A stretch of DNA of 27,080 nucleotides from positions 1 to 27,080 of the forward strand of contig CAKTOH010000019.1 in assembly GCA_934589705.1 (NCBI GenBank). The letters are read 5' to 3'. This document shows, piece by piece, positions 15,665-23,901 of the stretch; the stretch's first letter is position 1, and every line of letters starts with the position of its first letter. The notes beneath the pieces were generated by a model that saw only the letters and a program-made list of their open reading frames with translations, made no database searches and was not told where the DNA came from. The position numbers were made by a program, and so were the translations under genes. Source of the DNA: an uncultured Oscillospiraceae bacterium (GTDB taxonomy: Bacteria > Bacillota > Clostridia > Oscillospirales > Oscillospiraceae).

Positions 15665-15695
15665 CCGGAATCTCGGATGATCTCCGAGATTCCGG
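15665..15695 (-). other. 12-bp stem-loop after the major pilin gene
   Basis: CCGGAATCTCGG and CCGAGATTCCGG form a perfect stem with a 7-base loop, 42 bases after the major pilin stop. The minus strand then reads CAAAACC, not a T tract. A 3' stabiliser or processing site that keeps pilin mRNA in excess over sortase mRNA is more likely than a terminator. Confidence 0.6.
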
Positions 15696-15736
15696 GCATT
15701 TCTGTAGGCTGGAAATCGGTCTGGCCGGAAAGTTCC

Positions 15737-17206
15737 TTAGTTCTCGGAACGCATCCGCTTCTTGGTGACGAGCAGCACCACCGCCGCCAGCACCAGCACG
15801 CCGCCCAGGACGTAGAAGAGGGTGGTGCCCATGCCGCCGGTCTCCGGCAGAGTGGAGCCGGACTTGTTGACCACGTTGGTGGTCAGAGTTCCGCTCTCAA
15901 CATTAGGCGTGAATTCAATCAATCCGGCCTCTGTGGGCTCTCCGTTCAGGCTGGTCAGAATGGTCGTACGAGCCTCCCCTTCCCAAGTGACCTTATGGTC
16001 AGCGGTGACGGTGAACTCGATGGGATCGATGGTATTGAAGCCCGAAGGAGTCACGGTCTCGGTCAACTTATACTTGCCATCGTCCAGACCCTTGAAGGTG
16101 AAGGTAGTGGTGGTCTCGTCAGCCTGGAATTCCTTCACCAGTGTCCAGGTCTCCCCAACCAGCTTTTCCAGCTTGAAGGCTGCGCCAGCCTTCTCTTTGC
16201 CTGCGACAGCTTCGTTGGCGTACTTGTTCACTACCACCTGGTAAGTAAAGACGATGACGCTGTCCCAGTTGGTAGTGCCCCTCTGCTCGGAATAAGGATT
16301 GTTGGAGTACTCCAGCCGTGCATCGTTCACGTTGCCCTGATTACCCAGCTTTGCGCTCGCATTGAGCTTTGCGGTAAATTTCACGGTAATTGTGCTGCCT
16401 GCGTTGACGCCCGCAACGTTCCTCAAATCGTCAAATTCCAAATCGAAGGTATGGGGAGTGTAGTTCAGAGTGTAGTGATCGGTAATCAGAGTGCTGCCCA
16501 CATAGACCTCCACACTGTTTTGCTCAAAGTCAAGGGACTCATCCATCTTATCATGGAACGCAAAATAGTAGGCACTGGTATACTGCTTAAAATCATCGGC
16601 CACGGTGCCCGTCAGCTGGAAGGGAACGGAATCGCCGATGTCGTAGTCGGCGGAATCCTGCCAGAGGCTGGTGTCACCTGTGGTGTCGTTGGTGTCCTTG
16701 ACCTTCTTCTCGAAAGTGACCTTGGAAACCTTGGGGGTGATGGTGGTATTGCCGACAATTTTCACAACGTACCGGCCGTAAGCCTCACCGGCGGCCGCAT
16801 TCACAGGGCCTACGTCCTTAATCAGATAGTAGCCGTTGGGAACAGTCAAAGGAGTTCCGTCCTTCACTTCGCCAAACTTCTCGGAAGTCAGTTTGACGTA
16901 GTTTTCAATTGCCGTCATCTTCTCCGTATCGCTCTTGCCGTTCACGGAAGTCAGCGCATCCAAAACTGCTGCATCTACAGGTTGCCCTTCAGTGCCGGTG
17001 CCGTTCTTGCCCCATTTCACATTGGACAGCACCTTGGATTCCGGATCCAGGTCGCCCACAAAAATCTGGTAAACTTCATAGGTGCGCGTACTGCCGTCGG
17101 GAGCGGTGATGATGGACGTGTTCTCCGCTGCGGAGGCAGTGGCGGTCATGGCAAAGACCATCATCAGCGCCAGCAGCAGGCAGGTCAGTTTTCTAAGCTT
17201 GTTCAT
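15737..17206 (-). CDS. Major pilin, LPETG-anchored isopeptide shaft subunit
   Basis: The 489-residue protein has a signal peptide (cut near 27, AMTATASAA). Its N-terminal region ends in TPKVSKVTFEKKV (157-169), matching the pilin-motif position, where a lysine (Lys159 is the best candidate) accepts the next subunit. A fimbrial isopeptide (D2-type) domain follows (DIGDSVPFQLTGTVAD from about 189), then a SpaA-like domain with the E-box KYKLTETVTPSGF (catalytic Glu about 383). LPETG is at 453-457, followed by a membrane helix and the tail KKRMRSEN. SrtC should polymerise it. AAAGGAATG precedes the ATG. It lies 58 bases downstream of the large adhesin gene. Confidence 0.93.
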   Translation of the reverse strand: MNKLRKLTCLLLALMMVFAMTATASAAENTSIITAPDGSTRTYEVYQIFVGDLDPESKVLSNVKWGKNGTGTEGQPVDAAVLDALTSVNGKSDTEKMTAIENYVKLTSEKFGEVKDGTPLTVPNGYYLIKDVGPVNAAAGEAYGRYVVKIVGNTTITPKVSKVTFEKKVKDTNDTTGDTSLWQDSADYDIGDSVPFQLTGTVADDFKQYTSAYYFAFHDKMDESLDFEQNSVEVYVGSTLITDHYTLNYTPHTFDLEFDDLRNVAGVNAGSTITVKFTAKLNASAKLGNQGNVNDARLEYSNNPYSEQRGTTNWDSVIVFTYQVVVNKYANEAVAGKEKAGAAFKLEKLVGETWTLVKEFQADETTTTFTFKGLDDGKYKLTETVTPSGFNTIDPIEFTVTADHKVTWEGEARTTILTSLNGEPTEAGLIEFTPNVESGTLTTNVVNKSGSTLPETGGMGTTLFYVLGGVLVLAAVVLLVTKKRMRSEN

Positions 17207-17264
17207 AGTGACATTCCTTTCTTTTCCGGTTGTTTCAGAATTGGGTTTACGGAATTCATTGTGC

Positions 17265-20200
17265 TCAGGCGTCCCTCCTTCTGCGTTTCTTCCGCGTCAG
17301 AAGATACAGCCCGCCGATGGTGACAAGCGCGCCGCCCAGGGTGAAGCCCCGGGTGCCGCCGCCGCCGGTCTGGGGAAGCTTATAGGTGGGTACGGGCTCG
17401 TTTTCCACGAACTTCTGCTGATCCGTCTGGGACAAGTCCATTGCCCCTGTCGGAAGATTCCCGGGAAGGGTGCGCGCCGCACCCTCAGTATTGGAGAAGT
17501 AGAAGTAGAACACCTGAGGGTCATCCGGAAGCCGGTAGCCTGCCGGTGCTTTGGTCTCCTTCAGGGCATAGAGGGTATCGTATTCGAAGTTCAGCGGTGC
17601 GCCCGCCTTGTCCTGAATCCGGATGGTCAGCCGACCAGAGTCATCGGTGACCATGGGATTGGAGAACGTCGTGCCGTCCGGCCGAGTGGTGTACTCCGTG
17701 AGCGCATAGGGCGTTACGGAGGTATCCACCGTGTACACGGTAAACTCCGCACCCGGCAGAACTTTGCCGTAATCCCCTCTGTCCACCTTGTAGATTAACA
17801 GGGTTCTGCCGGAAGTTACCTGACCGCTGGTTTCGGTTTCCTTCCACTTGCTTTCGAATTTGTCGGCAGCCGTTTCGTAGCCCGTTCCCTCCAGTGTAAC
17901 CTTGTTTCCAATGGAAAGGTCTTCGATAATGCCATTTTTCGGTGCATTGGTTTCCACCTGGTACTTGTACTCCAGCCGCAGATGGGTTCCGTCCGGCACA
18001 TCGGACATGTGCAGAATGCACTTTCTGTTCGAATCCCATTCGTTGCTGCCCAGCCACTCTTCAAAGGTCCAGGGAACCGAAAGCGGCGTTTCGGTTGTGG
18101 TACCGTCCTCATTTTTGGTCACCCGGTACAGCTTTACGGAATTCTGCACCAGGGACACATCCATGGTAAACCCACGGTTTTCCAGCCAATTCCCATTTTC
18201 GTCTGATATCCATCCAGTAACATTCTTATTGTAGGACAGGGTATCCACCAGGGTCAGCTTCCCGGTGCCGTCGAAAGACAGCTTCTTGCCATCCGGATTG
18301 ATAGAAACCGAGTAGCTCAGCATCCGGCTGTCGTTATGCCATGTGCCGATTTTGCCTAAAACCGTCGTTTCCGTATTCTGGTTGTCATAAGTCCACTCCT
18401 GGGTCTGGGAGGCACTGCCGATTCCCGCTGCCTCTACGTGATTGGTAAAGGTATGGGTATTATTATCCGTGTAGTCCGTTCGGCAGCCGAAGACAAAGGT
18501 CAGCTTGGTTTTGGCGAGAAGATCGCCGCCGTTCACGGCGGTAACCTTCAGAGATACCTTTCCCGTGGTCTTGTCGTAGGTTCCGTTCACCCGGTACAGG
18601 CCGTCCTGGCCGGAAACGGTGCCGCCTTCCCCGATTGTCATGCTTACGGTGCTGTTATGCCACTGATCGATTGGCCGAATCAGTACCAGCTCCTTCAGCG
18701 TCACATCAGTGGGCAGCGTGTCCGTAATGTCCAGGGACTGGCGGGAGGTGTCGTCCAGGGTGACAATGACCTTCCATATCAGAGTGCCCTGGCTGGTGAC
18801 GGTGCTGGTTCCGGTATGTCCGTCGTCGTCGGTTTTTTCGACACCGGATCGCCAGTACTCAAACTGGGCACTGCTTTCCTTCTCCCCCGCCTTGAAATAA
18901 TTGGAATAGACCTGGTTCATCTTGGCAGGGTCGATTATCAGGGTCGTGTCGTAAGTGACGGAAATATCCTGAGCCTGCCCGCTCCAATCCTTGAGCAGCG
19001 TCAGGGTCAGCTTGCGGAACTTGGCATCCGTGTAGCTGTCAATCTGGCTGTATTCATATTGATTGGGCGACCAGTAGATACCGTCCGTAATATCCACCTT
19101 CACATCCTGGGGCTGAATGTTCAAAACCTGGCAGAATTTTTCCACCGCAGCCTTGACCTGGAGATTGGTCATGTAGACATTATCGCCGGAATCTTTGCCC
19201 ATCATGTCCACCAGTTGGGTGTTCGCCGGGATGCCGCCGGCGGGGACGTGGATGGTCACCGTCCAGGGAAGCACGCCGGTGGTTTTGTCCGCGGAAAGGT
19301 TCAGCGTACCGCTGGATTTATCCACACTGCCGCCGCTTTCGATTTTGACCTCGGCTGTCACCTTTTCCTCATGGTCGCCCTTTTTCAGGTGGGCGGTATT
19401 GGAAACGGTTCTGGCTGCCAGCGCAGGGCTGGCGGCGGTGGAGTAGGTAATTGTATAGGTGTTGGTGTTCACTTCGCCATCAATCGCCTGGAAGGTGATG
19501 GATACCTTTCCTTCCGCGTCCTTGTTCAGCACATAGCCGCTGTTGGGGCTGACCTGAATGGTTCCCTCCAAGGCATGGGTAAGCATATCGTCTGTCAGCA
19601 CTGCTCCGGCAATGTTCCGCTTTTTGGCGTTAACGGTAATCACCCAGGTGATGGTCTCCTGGCTGGGGTTGTAAGTGCCGGACTTGGCCGCGTCGATGCC
19701 TACGCCCACCTTTTCTTCCATCTTGATATCATCGTCGGGAGTATCCGGATCCGGGTCGAAGTCGGCCTTATTGATGACCTCCTTCACGTTCTCGTCCTCA
19801 GGGGCATCCGTATAATAGGTAATGGTATAGCGCTGATTGTTCTTTTTCCCCTCCACCTCATTGAAGGTGATTTTCCCGTTTTCCAGGGTATAGCCGCTGG
19901 CAGGGCTGACGATGATATCCGACCCGGTGGAAAGGGTCTGGAACATCTCATCCGTCAGGGTGGCTCCGGTAATGTCCGAACGGTGGTCGTTCAGCGTGAT
20001 CGTCCACTGGATTCGGCTGCCCTCCAGCTTGCCGACCTTGGCGGCGGTGTGGGTCTTGTCGATTCTCGTGGATACTTTCTTCTCGTCTGTAACCTCCTGC
20101 TTCCGTCCATCATCCTTGGCTTTGACGGTGAGGGTGTTGTTCGGGTTCATCACCGCGGCGGGATAATCGGTCACGTCATAGGTATATTCAATTGTATGGG

Positions 20201-21578
20201 TCTGCCCCGGACTCAGCCCGGGCAGGTCATTCATGGTGATGGTGCCGGTGTCGGCATTCCAGGTGGCTTGGTGCTCCTGTCCGTTCACCTTCACCACAGG
20301 CTTTCCCAGGGTCATGCCGTCGGCATGAATGGTATCTGTGAATTGAATGGGATTGGGGGTTCCCTTCTCGGTGCTGATGGTCACCTGATAGGTCAGCTTG
20401 CCGTTATCGATATTGCCGTCCGTCCGTTTGCTGGCGGAAATATCGTATTTCTCCGTTTCGCCGTCGGGATATTTAATATCATCCGTGCCGATGATCAGCT
20501 GGTTGTCCCCGCTGCCCAATACAATTCTTCCGTCCTCATGAACCTTGGTGGCATCCAGCGTGCCGTTAAAATCCACGAAGCCCGTCACATCATCCTGGGT
20601 TTGGTTGACATTCGACAGAATCACCGACAGCCGATAAACGCCGTTCACCTTTTCAAATCGGTAAGTACCTCTGTTATCATCCAGGGGATGATCCTGATTC
20701 AGCAAGCTCTCCGGAATCTCGATTCCCTCCGGGTAATCATAGGTATAGGTGGTGGTGTTACTGAACGCGGAACCAGGTATCCGGAAATCGATGCGGATTG
20801 TCGTATTGAATTTGTCCACCGTCGGGTCATAGCTGGCCTTCGGGGTGGAAGTTGCTGAAATCTCCACATGGGGCAAAGGCTCCGTGCCCTCCGAGAAAAG
20901 AGCCAGCGCCTCTTCCTGGAGCAGAAGGGTTTCCTCCGTCGGCTCCGTAGATTCCGTATTCTCTGTTGCAGCCGTAGTTGCGTCCGTAGTTGCATCCGTA
21001 GGCATTTCTGTAGCCCCGGTGGTCTCCGCAGGTTTTGTGGGGTAGCAGCTGTCGGTGTGGGTGTGCTCCTGGATTCCGCAGGTCGCTACGGTTTCCCAGG
21101 CATAGCATTCGTCGGTGTGGTGATGAGGGGCGCTCTCGGCCTTGCCGCAGACGAAGACTTCTTCCGTACGGTAGCAGCTGTCCGAATGGTGATGCCCCTG
21201 GGTTTCCGGCAGAGTGCAGGTCAGAACACCCTCCGCGTCATAGCAGCCCTCCCCGTGGGTGTGGCCGTCGGATTCCGGGGTCGTGCAGGAGAGCACCCGC
21301 TTCGTGCCCTTGCAGGCGTCGGTGTGGGTATGCCCCTCGGATTCGGCAAGGGTACAAATCAACGCTCCCCGCTGCCGACTATAGCAGCTGTCCGTGTGCA
21401 TATGCTCCGAAAGGCCGCAGACAGTCTCCCGCTCCATGGTAATGGCAGGCAGGATCAGGGCGTAGGTGGTGCAGAAAACCACCAGGCAGCCCAGAGCCGT
21501 TACCAGCTTTTTCCATATTCGATTTCTTCGGTGCCGGGCGCTGTAGCCCCGGGCACGTCTGTCCAAATTGATATCCAT
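17265..21578 (-). CDS. Giant LPQTG surface adhesin with Cys/His repeats (probable pilus tip)
   Basis: The 1437-residue protein has a basic start and a long hydrophobic export signal (about 24-46). Residues 54-178 hold six short repeats of the form C-...-HxH-x3-C, 12 cysteines in all (for example CTLPETQGHHHSDSC), followed by a Thr/Glu-rich linker to about 225. The bulk is a series of related beta-rich modules with segments like ITWVITVNAKKRNIAGAVL and IQWTITLNDHRSDITGATL. Near the C terminus is a SpaA domain with LPGAEFTVY and ALKETKAPAGY (E-box), then LPQTG (1401-1405), a hydrophobic helix and KKRRRRDA. Size and position before the major pilin suggest the tip adhesin. The ligand is unknown. 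GGGAGAG precedes the ATG. Confidence 0.88.
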   Translation of the reverse strand: MDINLDRRARGYSARHRRNRIWKKLVTALGCLVVFCTTYALILPAITMERETVCGLSEHMHTDSCYSRQRGALICTLAESEGHTHTDACKGTKRVLSCTTPESDGHTHGEGCYDAEGVLTCTLPETQGHHHSDSCYRTEEVFVCGKAESAPHHHTDECYAWETVATCGIQEHTHTDSCYPTKPAETTGATEMPTDATTDATTAATENTESTEPTEETLLLQEEALALFSEGTEPLPHVEISATSTPKASYDPTVDKFNTTIRIDFRIPGSAFSNTTTYTYDYPEGIEIPESLLNQDHPLDDNRGTYRFEKVNGVYRLSVILSNVNQTQDDVTGFVDFNGTLDATKVHEDGRIVLGSGDNQLIIGTDDIKYPDGETEKYDISASKRTDGNIDNGKLTYQVTISTEKGTPNPIQFTDTIHADGMTLGKPVVKVNGQEHQATWNADTGTITMNDLPGLSPGQTHTIEYTYDVTDYPAAVMNPNNTLTVKAKDDGRKQEVTDEKKVSTRIDKTHTAAKVGKLEGSRIQWTITLNDHRSDITGATLTDEMFQTLSTGSDIIVSPASGYTLENGKITFNEVEGKKNNQRYTITYYTDAPEDENVKEVINKADFDPDPDTPDDDIKMEEKVGVGIDAAKSGTYNPSQETITWVITVNAKKRNIAGAVLTDDMLTHALEGTIQVSPNSGYVLNKDAEGKVSITFQAIDGEVNTNTYTITYSTAASPALAARTVSNTAHLKKGDHEEKVTAEVKIESGGSVDKSSGTLNLSADKTTGVLPWTVTIHVPAGGIPANTQLVDMMGKDSGDNVYMTNLQVKAAVEKFCQVLNIQPQDVKVDITDGIYWSPNQYEYSQIDSYTDAKFRKLTLTLLKDWSGQAQDISVTYDTTLIIDPAKMNQVYSNYFKAGEKESSAQFEYWRSGVEKTDDDGHTGTSTVTSQGTLIWKVIVTLDDTSRQSLDITDTLPTDVTLKELVLIRPIDQWHNSTVSMTIGEGGTVSGQDGLYRVNGTYDKTTGKVSLKVTAVNGGDLLAKTKLTFVFGCRTDYTDNNTHTFTNHVEAAGIGSASQTQEWTYDNQNTETTVLGKIGTWHNDSRMLSYSVSINPDGKKLSFDGTGKLTLVDTLSYNKNVTGWISDENGNWLENRGFTMDVSLVQNSVKLYRVTKNEDGTTTETPLSVPWTFEEWLGSNEWDSNRKCILHMSDVPDGTHLRLEYKYQVETNAPKNGIIEDLSIGNKVTLEGTGYETAADKFESKWKETETSGQVTSGRTLLIYKVDRGDYGKVLPGAEFTVYTVDTSVTPYALTEYTTRPDGTTFSNPMVTDDSGRLTIRIQDKAGAPLNFEYDTLYALKETKAPAGYRLPDDPQVFYFYFSNTEGAARTLPGNLPTGAMDLSQTDQQKFVENEPVPTYKLPQTGGGGTRGFTLGGALVTIGGLYLLTRKKRRRRDA

Positions 21579-21599
21579 AGGTCTTCTCTCCCGCAGTCA

Positions 21600-22184
21600 T
21601 CAATTGACTTTTCCGAAATCAGAAAAGGGCCAAACACAAAATACGATCTTTCCCACCACCTGCTCCTCCGCCACGCAGCCGACCGCGCTGCTGCGGCTGT
21701 CCACCGAGGTGCTTCTGTGGTCGCCGATGAGGAAGAACCGGGATTCGGGCACCTGGTAGGGCATTTTCAGATCGCACTCGCCCAAGGCCTTCTCGGAGAC
21801 ATAGGGCTCGATCTGCTCCTGCCCGTCCACATACACGGTTCCGTCTTCCAGAATATTCACGGTCTGGCCCGGCCCGGCAAGAACCCGCTTGACCAGCAGC
21901 TTATTGCCCAGGTAAAAGGCCACCAAATCGCCTTTTTCGAAGTGGGAACCCTTGACGGACACCACGATCTGCCCCTCTTTTAAGGTAGGGGTCATGGAGT
22001 TGCCGTAGATCTGCAGCACTGGCATCCACAGAGTCGCCACCAGCACCGCGAAGGCCGCCACCACCACCAGGGTGTACACCGTGCTCTTCAGCACCGCGGC
22101 GTAACGGAACTTGTATTGCTCCCGCTTCAGCTCCCTGCGGAGCATGGAGACATCCGGGACTTCCTTATGTACCTTGCCCTTCAT
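21600..22184 (-). CDS. Signal peptidase I of the pilus locus
   Basis: The 194-residue protein is a type I signal peptidase that cleaves exported preproteins on the outer face of the membrane. It has an N-terminal cytoplasmic stretch and one membrane helix (about 33-56). The catalytic Ser63 is in YGNSMTPTL, the catalytic Lys99 in NKLLVKRV, and the conserved GDHRSTSVDSR box lies near the end. ATG 22184 is preferred; a GTG at 22202 overlaps the previous stop codon but lacks a well-placed ribosome site. Located between the coiled-coil gene and the adhesin, it may serve the pilus subunits, as SipA-type peptidases do in streptococcal pilus islands. Confidence 0.92.
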   Translation of the reverse strand: MKGKVHKEVPDVSMLRRELKREQYKFRYAAVLKSTVYTLVVVAAFAVLVATLWMPVLQIYGNSMTPTLKEGQIVVSVKGSHFEKGDLVAFYLGNKLLVKRVLAGPGQTVNILEDGTVYVDGQEQIEPYVSEKALGECDLKMPYQVPESRFFLIGDHRSTSVDSRSSAVGCVAEEQVVGKIVFCVWPFSDFGKVN

Positions 22185-22198
22185 AAAAAACAGGTTCC

Positions 22199-22624
22199 TC
22201 ACTTACGAAATGTAAAATCCTCCGCCCCGCCGGAGGCCGGGGCTTGCTCAGGCTGCTCTACAGGCGTCTCCGGCTCCCTGGCCTCCATGGCCTGGCATTT
22301 CCGGCGGGTCTCTTCCAGGAGCCTGTCCGCCTTTTCCCGGCTTTCCTGCTCCATCCGGCGGCAAACCATCTCACTGCGCTCGTTCAGCAGATTGATGTTC
22401 TGCACATACTGGTCGCAGGCCGCCTGGGCAGCCTCGAAAACCCCGTTCAGCCGCAACGCCGCCTCGGCGATGGAACCGGCGGAATTGATTTCAATTGCCC
22501 GGCTGGCCAGAGCTTCCTCTGCCGCCGCCAGCTTTTTCTTGACCGTCTCCAGCTCCACACTCTGGTCAATCAGCATTTCCAGCAAATCCGCCCGGGAAAG
22601 CCGTCTGAGCTCCTTTTCCGTCAT
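22199..22624 (-). CDS. Small cytoplasmic coiled-coil protein heading the pilus operon
   Basis: I do not recognise a defined function. The 141 residues have no signal peptide or membrane segment. The start MTEKELRRLSRADLLEMLIDQS is followed by a long heptad-rich stretch (about 23-105), then a Pro/Glu/Gln-rich tail ending GAEDFTFRK. The conserved-looking segment AGSIAEAALRLNGVFEAAQAA sits mid-protein. Proteins of this kind occur in related gut Clostridia, sometimes labelled 'DNA repair protein' without support. Its stop lies 14 bases before the signal peptidase start, and it is the first gene after the promoter, so it belongs to the pilus transcript. A scaffold or regulator role is a guess. Confidence 0.7.
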   Translation of the reverse strand: MTEKELRRLSRADLLEMLIDQSVELETVKKKLAAAEEALASRAIEINSAGSIAEAALRLNGVFEAAQAACDQYVQNINLLNERSEMVCRRMEQESREKADRLLEETRRKCQAMEAREPETPVEQPEQAPASGGAEDFTFRK

Positions 22625-22665
22625 GGTATCTACCTCTTCTGTCTTCAGCGGCGGTGAAAGAGCCC

Positions 22666-22694
22666 CTTCCTACGGAGGCTGTCTGCGTAGGAAG
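22666..22694 (-). other. Leader hairpin of the pilus operon
   Basis: CTTCCTACG (22666-22674) and CGTAGGAAG (22686-22694) form a perfect 9-bp stem with an 11-base loop inside the ~110-base 5' leader. No T tract follows, so it is not a terminator. Confidence 0.55.
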
Positions 22695-22744
22695 CCTGCC
22701 CCGCGCCGCCCTGATTGTATCGTATGCCATTTTTATTTTGTTTC

Positions 22745-22772
22745 ATTATAGCATGTTTTTCGGTCATTTCAA
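22745..22772 (-). promoter_or_regulatory. Promoter of the pilus operon
   Basis: On the minus strand TTGAAA (22767-22772) and a perfect TATAAT (22745-22750) are 16 bases apart. Transcription would start near 22738 and leave a ~110-base leader. Confidence 0.75.
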
Positions 22773-22783
22773 TGGTTTTTCGG
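22755..22783. promoter_or_regulatory. Two 9-bp direct repeats overlapping the pilus promoter
   Basis: GTTTTTCGG occurs at 22755-22763, inside the promoter spacer, and at 22775-22783, just upstream of the -35 box. The 20-bp period places both on the same helix face, a layout expected of a dimeric or cooperative regulator. The regulator is unknown. Confidence 0.5.
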
Positions 22784-22902
22784 ATTTTCTGCAATTTTCA
22801 CAAATTTGGCGCTTCGTAATCGTTTAATATGCCTCCTAATTTTTATTAATCGGCTGTTTTCAGGGTGAAAATTGCGAAAAATTTTCGGAATTTCCTACTA
22901 TT

Positions 22903-23850
22903 TTATCCTCCCGGATAGTCCGCAATATCCAGATCCCGATAGGGGTATTCTCTCTGCCAGCCCTCCCCTGTTCGGGTCAGACTGCTTCGGTGGGCGGACA
23001 GCAGCCGCACCAGAGGATAGACGTTTACCCAGATTTCCGAATCGCATTCCTTCCGGCTTTCCTCGAAGACCAGCTCCATGCCAAAATGCAGATGCACCGT
23101 CTCGATATTATTCACGTTTTCCCGGTCGGAATAGCCGGTTCTGCCCATAAAGCCCAACAAGTCTCCCGCCTGGACAATGTCCCCCTCCCGCAGGTTCGGG
23201 GCAAAGGGCGTGTCCTTTTTCAAATGAGCATAATAATAGTAGCGGCGGCTGTCAAAGGAGCGGATGCCGACCCGCCAGCCCCCGTACCGGTTCCAGCCCA
23301 TGGCCTCCACCAGGCCGCCCTCCACCGCCACCACCGGCGTTCCCAGCGTGCCCATCAGGTCATTTCCCAGATGCTTCCGGCGAAAACCGAAGGAACGAGC
23401 CGCTCCGAAATCGTTATAGTGACTGTAGCCATAGCCTGCGGCAATGGGTGAAAAGGCTTTCAGACCGTAGGTGGGAACCCACTGTCCGTCCTTTTCGATG
23501 GCGTAGCTGCCCACAAGCCCGCCCAGAACCCCTTCGTAGGCCTGGTGATAATAGTCGTAGTAGCGATCATTGCTTCCCAGCAGTTCCTCCGGGGACTTGT
23601 CCCCTTTCAGATCGGAAACCGCCTTTTTCACCGAAGACAGGCCGCATTTTCCTCCGGTGCGGCATCCGGACAGAGCCAGGCTGTCGATCCAGGAAATGTG
23701 CTTTTCCTGCTGCGCCGTCAGAATGTCCTGGCTCAGGGCGTACTCCAGGGATTCATAGGGCACGTCAAAATCCACCCAGCGGACGGTCTCCCCCGCCGCC
23801 GGAACCGCCATGGCAAAAATCAGCAAAATCGCCGTAAAAAACCGCCTCAT
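22903..23850 (-). CDS. Secreted M23-family peptidase
   Basis: The 315-residue protein has an N-terminal signal peptide (about 1-20, ending AMAVPAAGE). Residues 85-130 are rich in Tyr (YYDYYHQAYEGVLGG). The M23 (LytM/lysostaphin-type) domain follows, with zinc ligands His160 and Asp164 in KHLGNDLMG and His255 in VHLHFG, plus His253 as catalytic His. YYYYAHL and GDIVQAGDLLGFMGRTG are also standard M23 segments. Such enzymes cut peptidoglycan cross-bridges or stems, and some act in spore formation. Two Cys (63, 69) could form a disulfide. GAGGTGAGG precedes the ATG. It is on the same strand as dusB, 51 bases downstream. Confidence 0.9.
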   Translation of the reverse strand: MRRFFTAILLIFAMAVPAAGETVRWVDFDVPYESLEYALSQDILTAQQEKHISWIDSLALSGCRTGGKCGLSSVKKAVSDLKGDKSPEELLGSNDRYYDYYHQAYEGVLGGLVGSYAIEKDGQWVPTYGLKAFSPIAAGYGYSHYNDFGAARSFGFRRKHLGNDLMGTLGTPVVAVEGGLVEAMGWNRYGGWRVGIRSFDSRRYYYYAHLKKDTPFAPNLREGDIVQAGDLLGFMGRTGYSDRENVNNIETVHLHFGMELVFEESRKECDSEIWVNVYPLVRLLSAHRSSLTRTGEGWQREYPYRDLDIADYPGG

Positions 23851-23890
23851 ATCCTCACCTCTCGGCTTAGGATATGAAGCGGCCTTCTAT

Positions 23891-23896
23891 ATTATA
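23891..23896 (-). promoter_or_regulatory. Isolated -10 box upstream of the M23 peptidase gene
   Basis: A perfect TATAAT lies on the minus strand in the short gap after dusB, but the region 17 bases upstream (TTCGGG) is a poor -35 box. It may work with an activator or another sigma factor, or be chance in an AT-rich gap. Confidence 0.3.
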
Positions 23897-23901
23897 CATG
23901 A

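Noticed and set aside
15647..17323. 558-codon plus-strand open frame opposite the major pilin
   Set aside because: It is antisense to a complete pilin with signal peptide and LPETG and has no ribosome site.
18438..20858. 806-codon plus-strand open frame opposite the large adhesin
   Set aside because: It is a mirror of the adhesin codons. The adhesin has a signal, repeats, SpaA domain and LPQTG in order; the antisense frame shows no coherent domain.
22786..22850. AGGAGG on the minus strand followed by a short reading frame upstream of the pilus promoter
   Set aside because: No ATG, GTG or TTG at suitable spacing; only an ATT would open the frame, so it is not supported as a gene.
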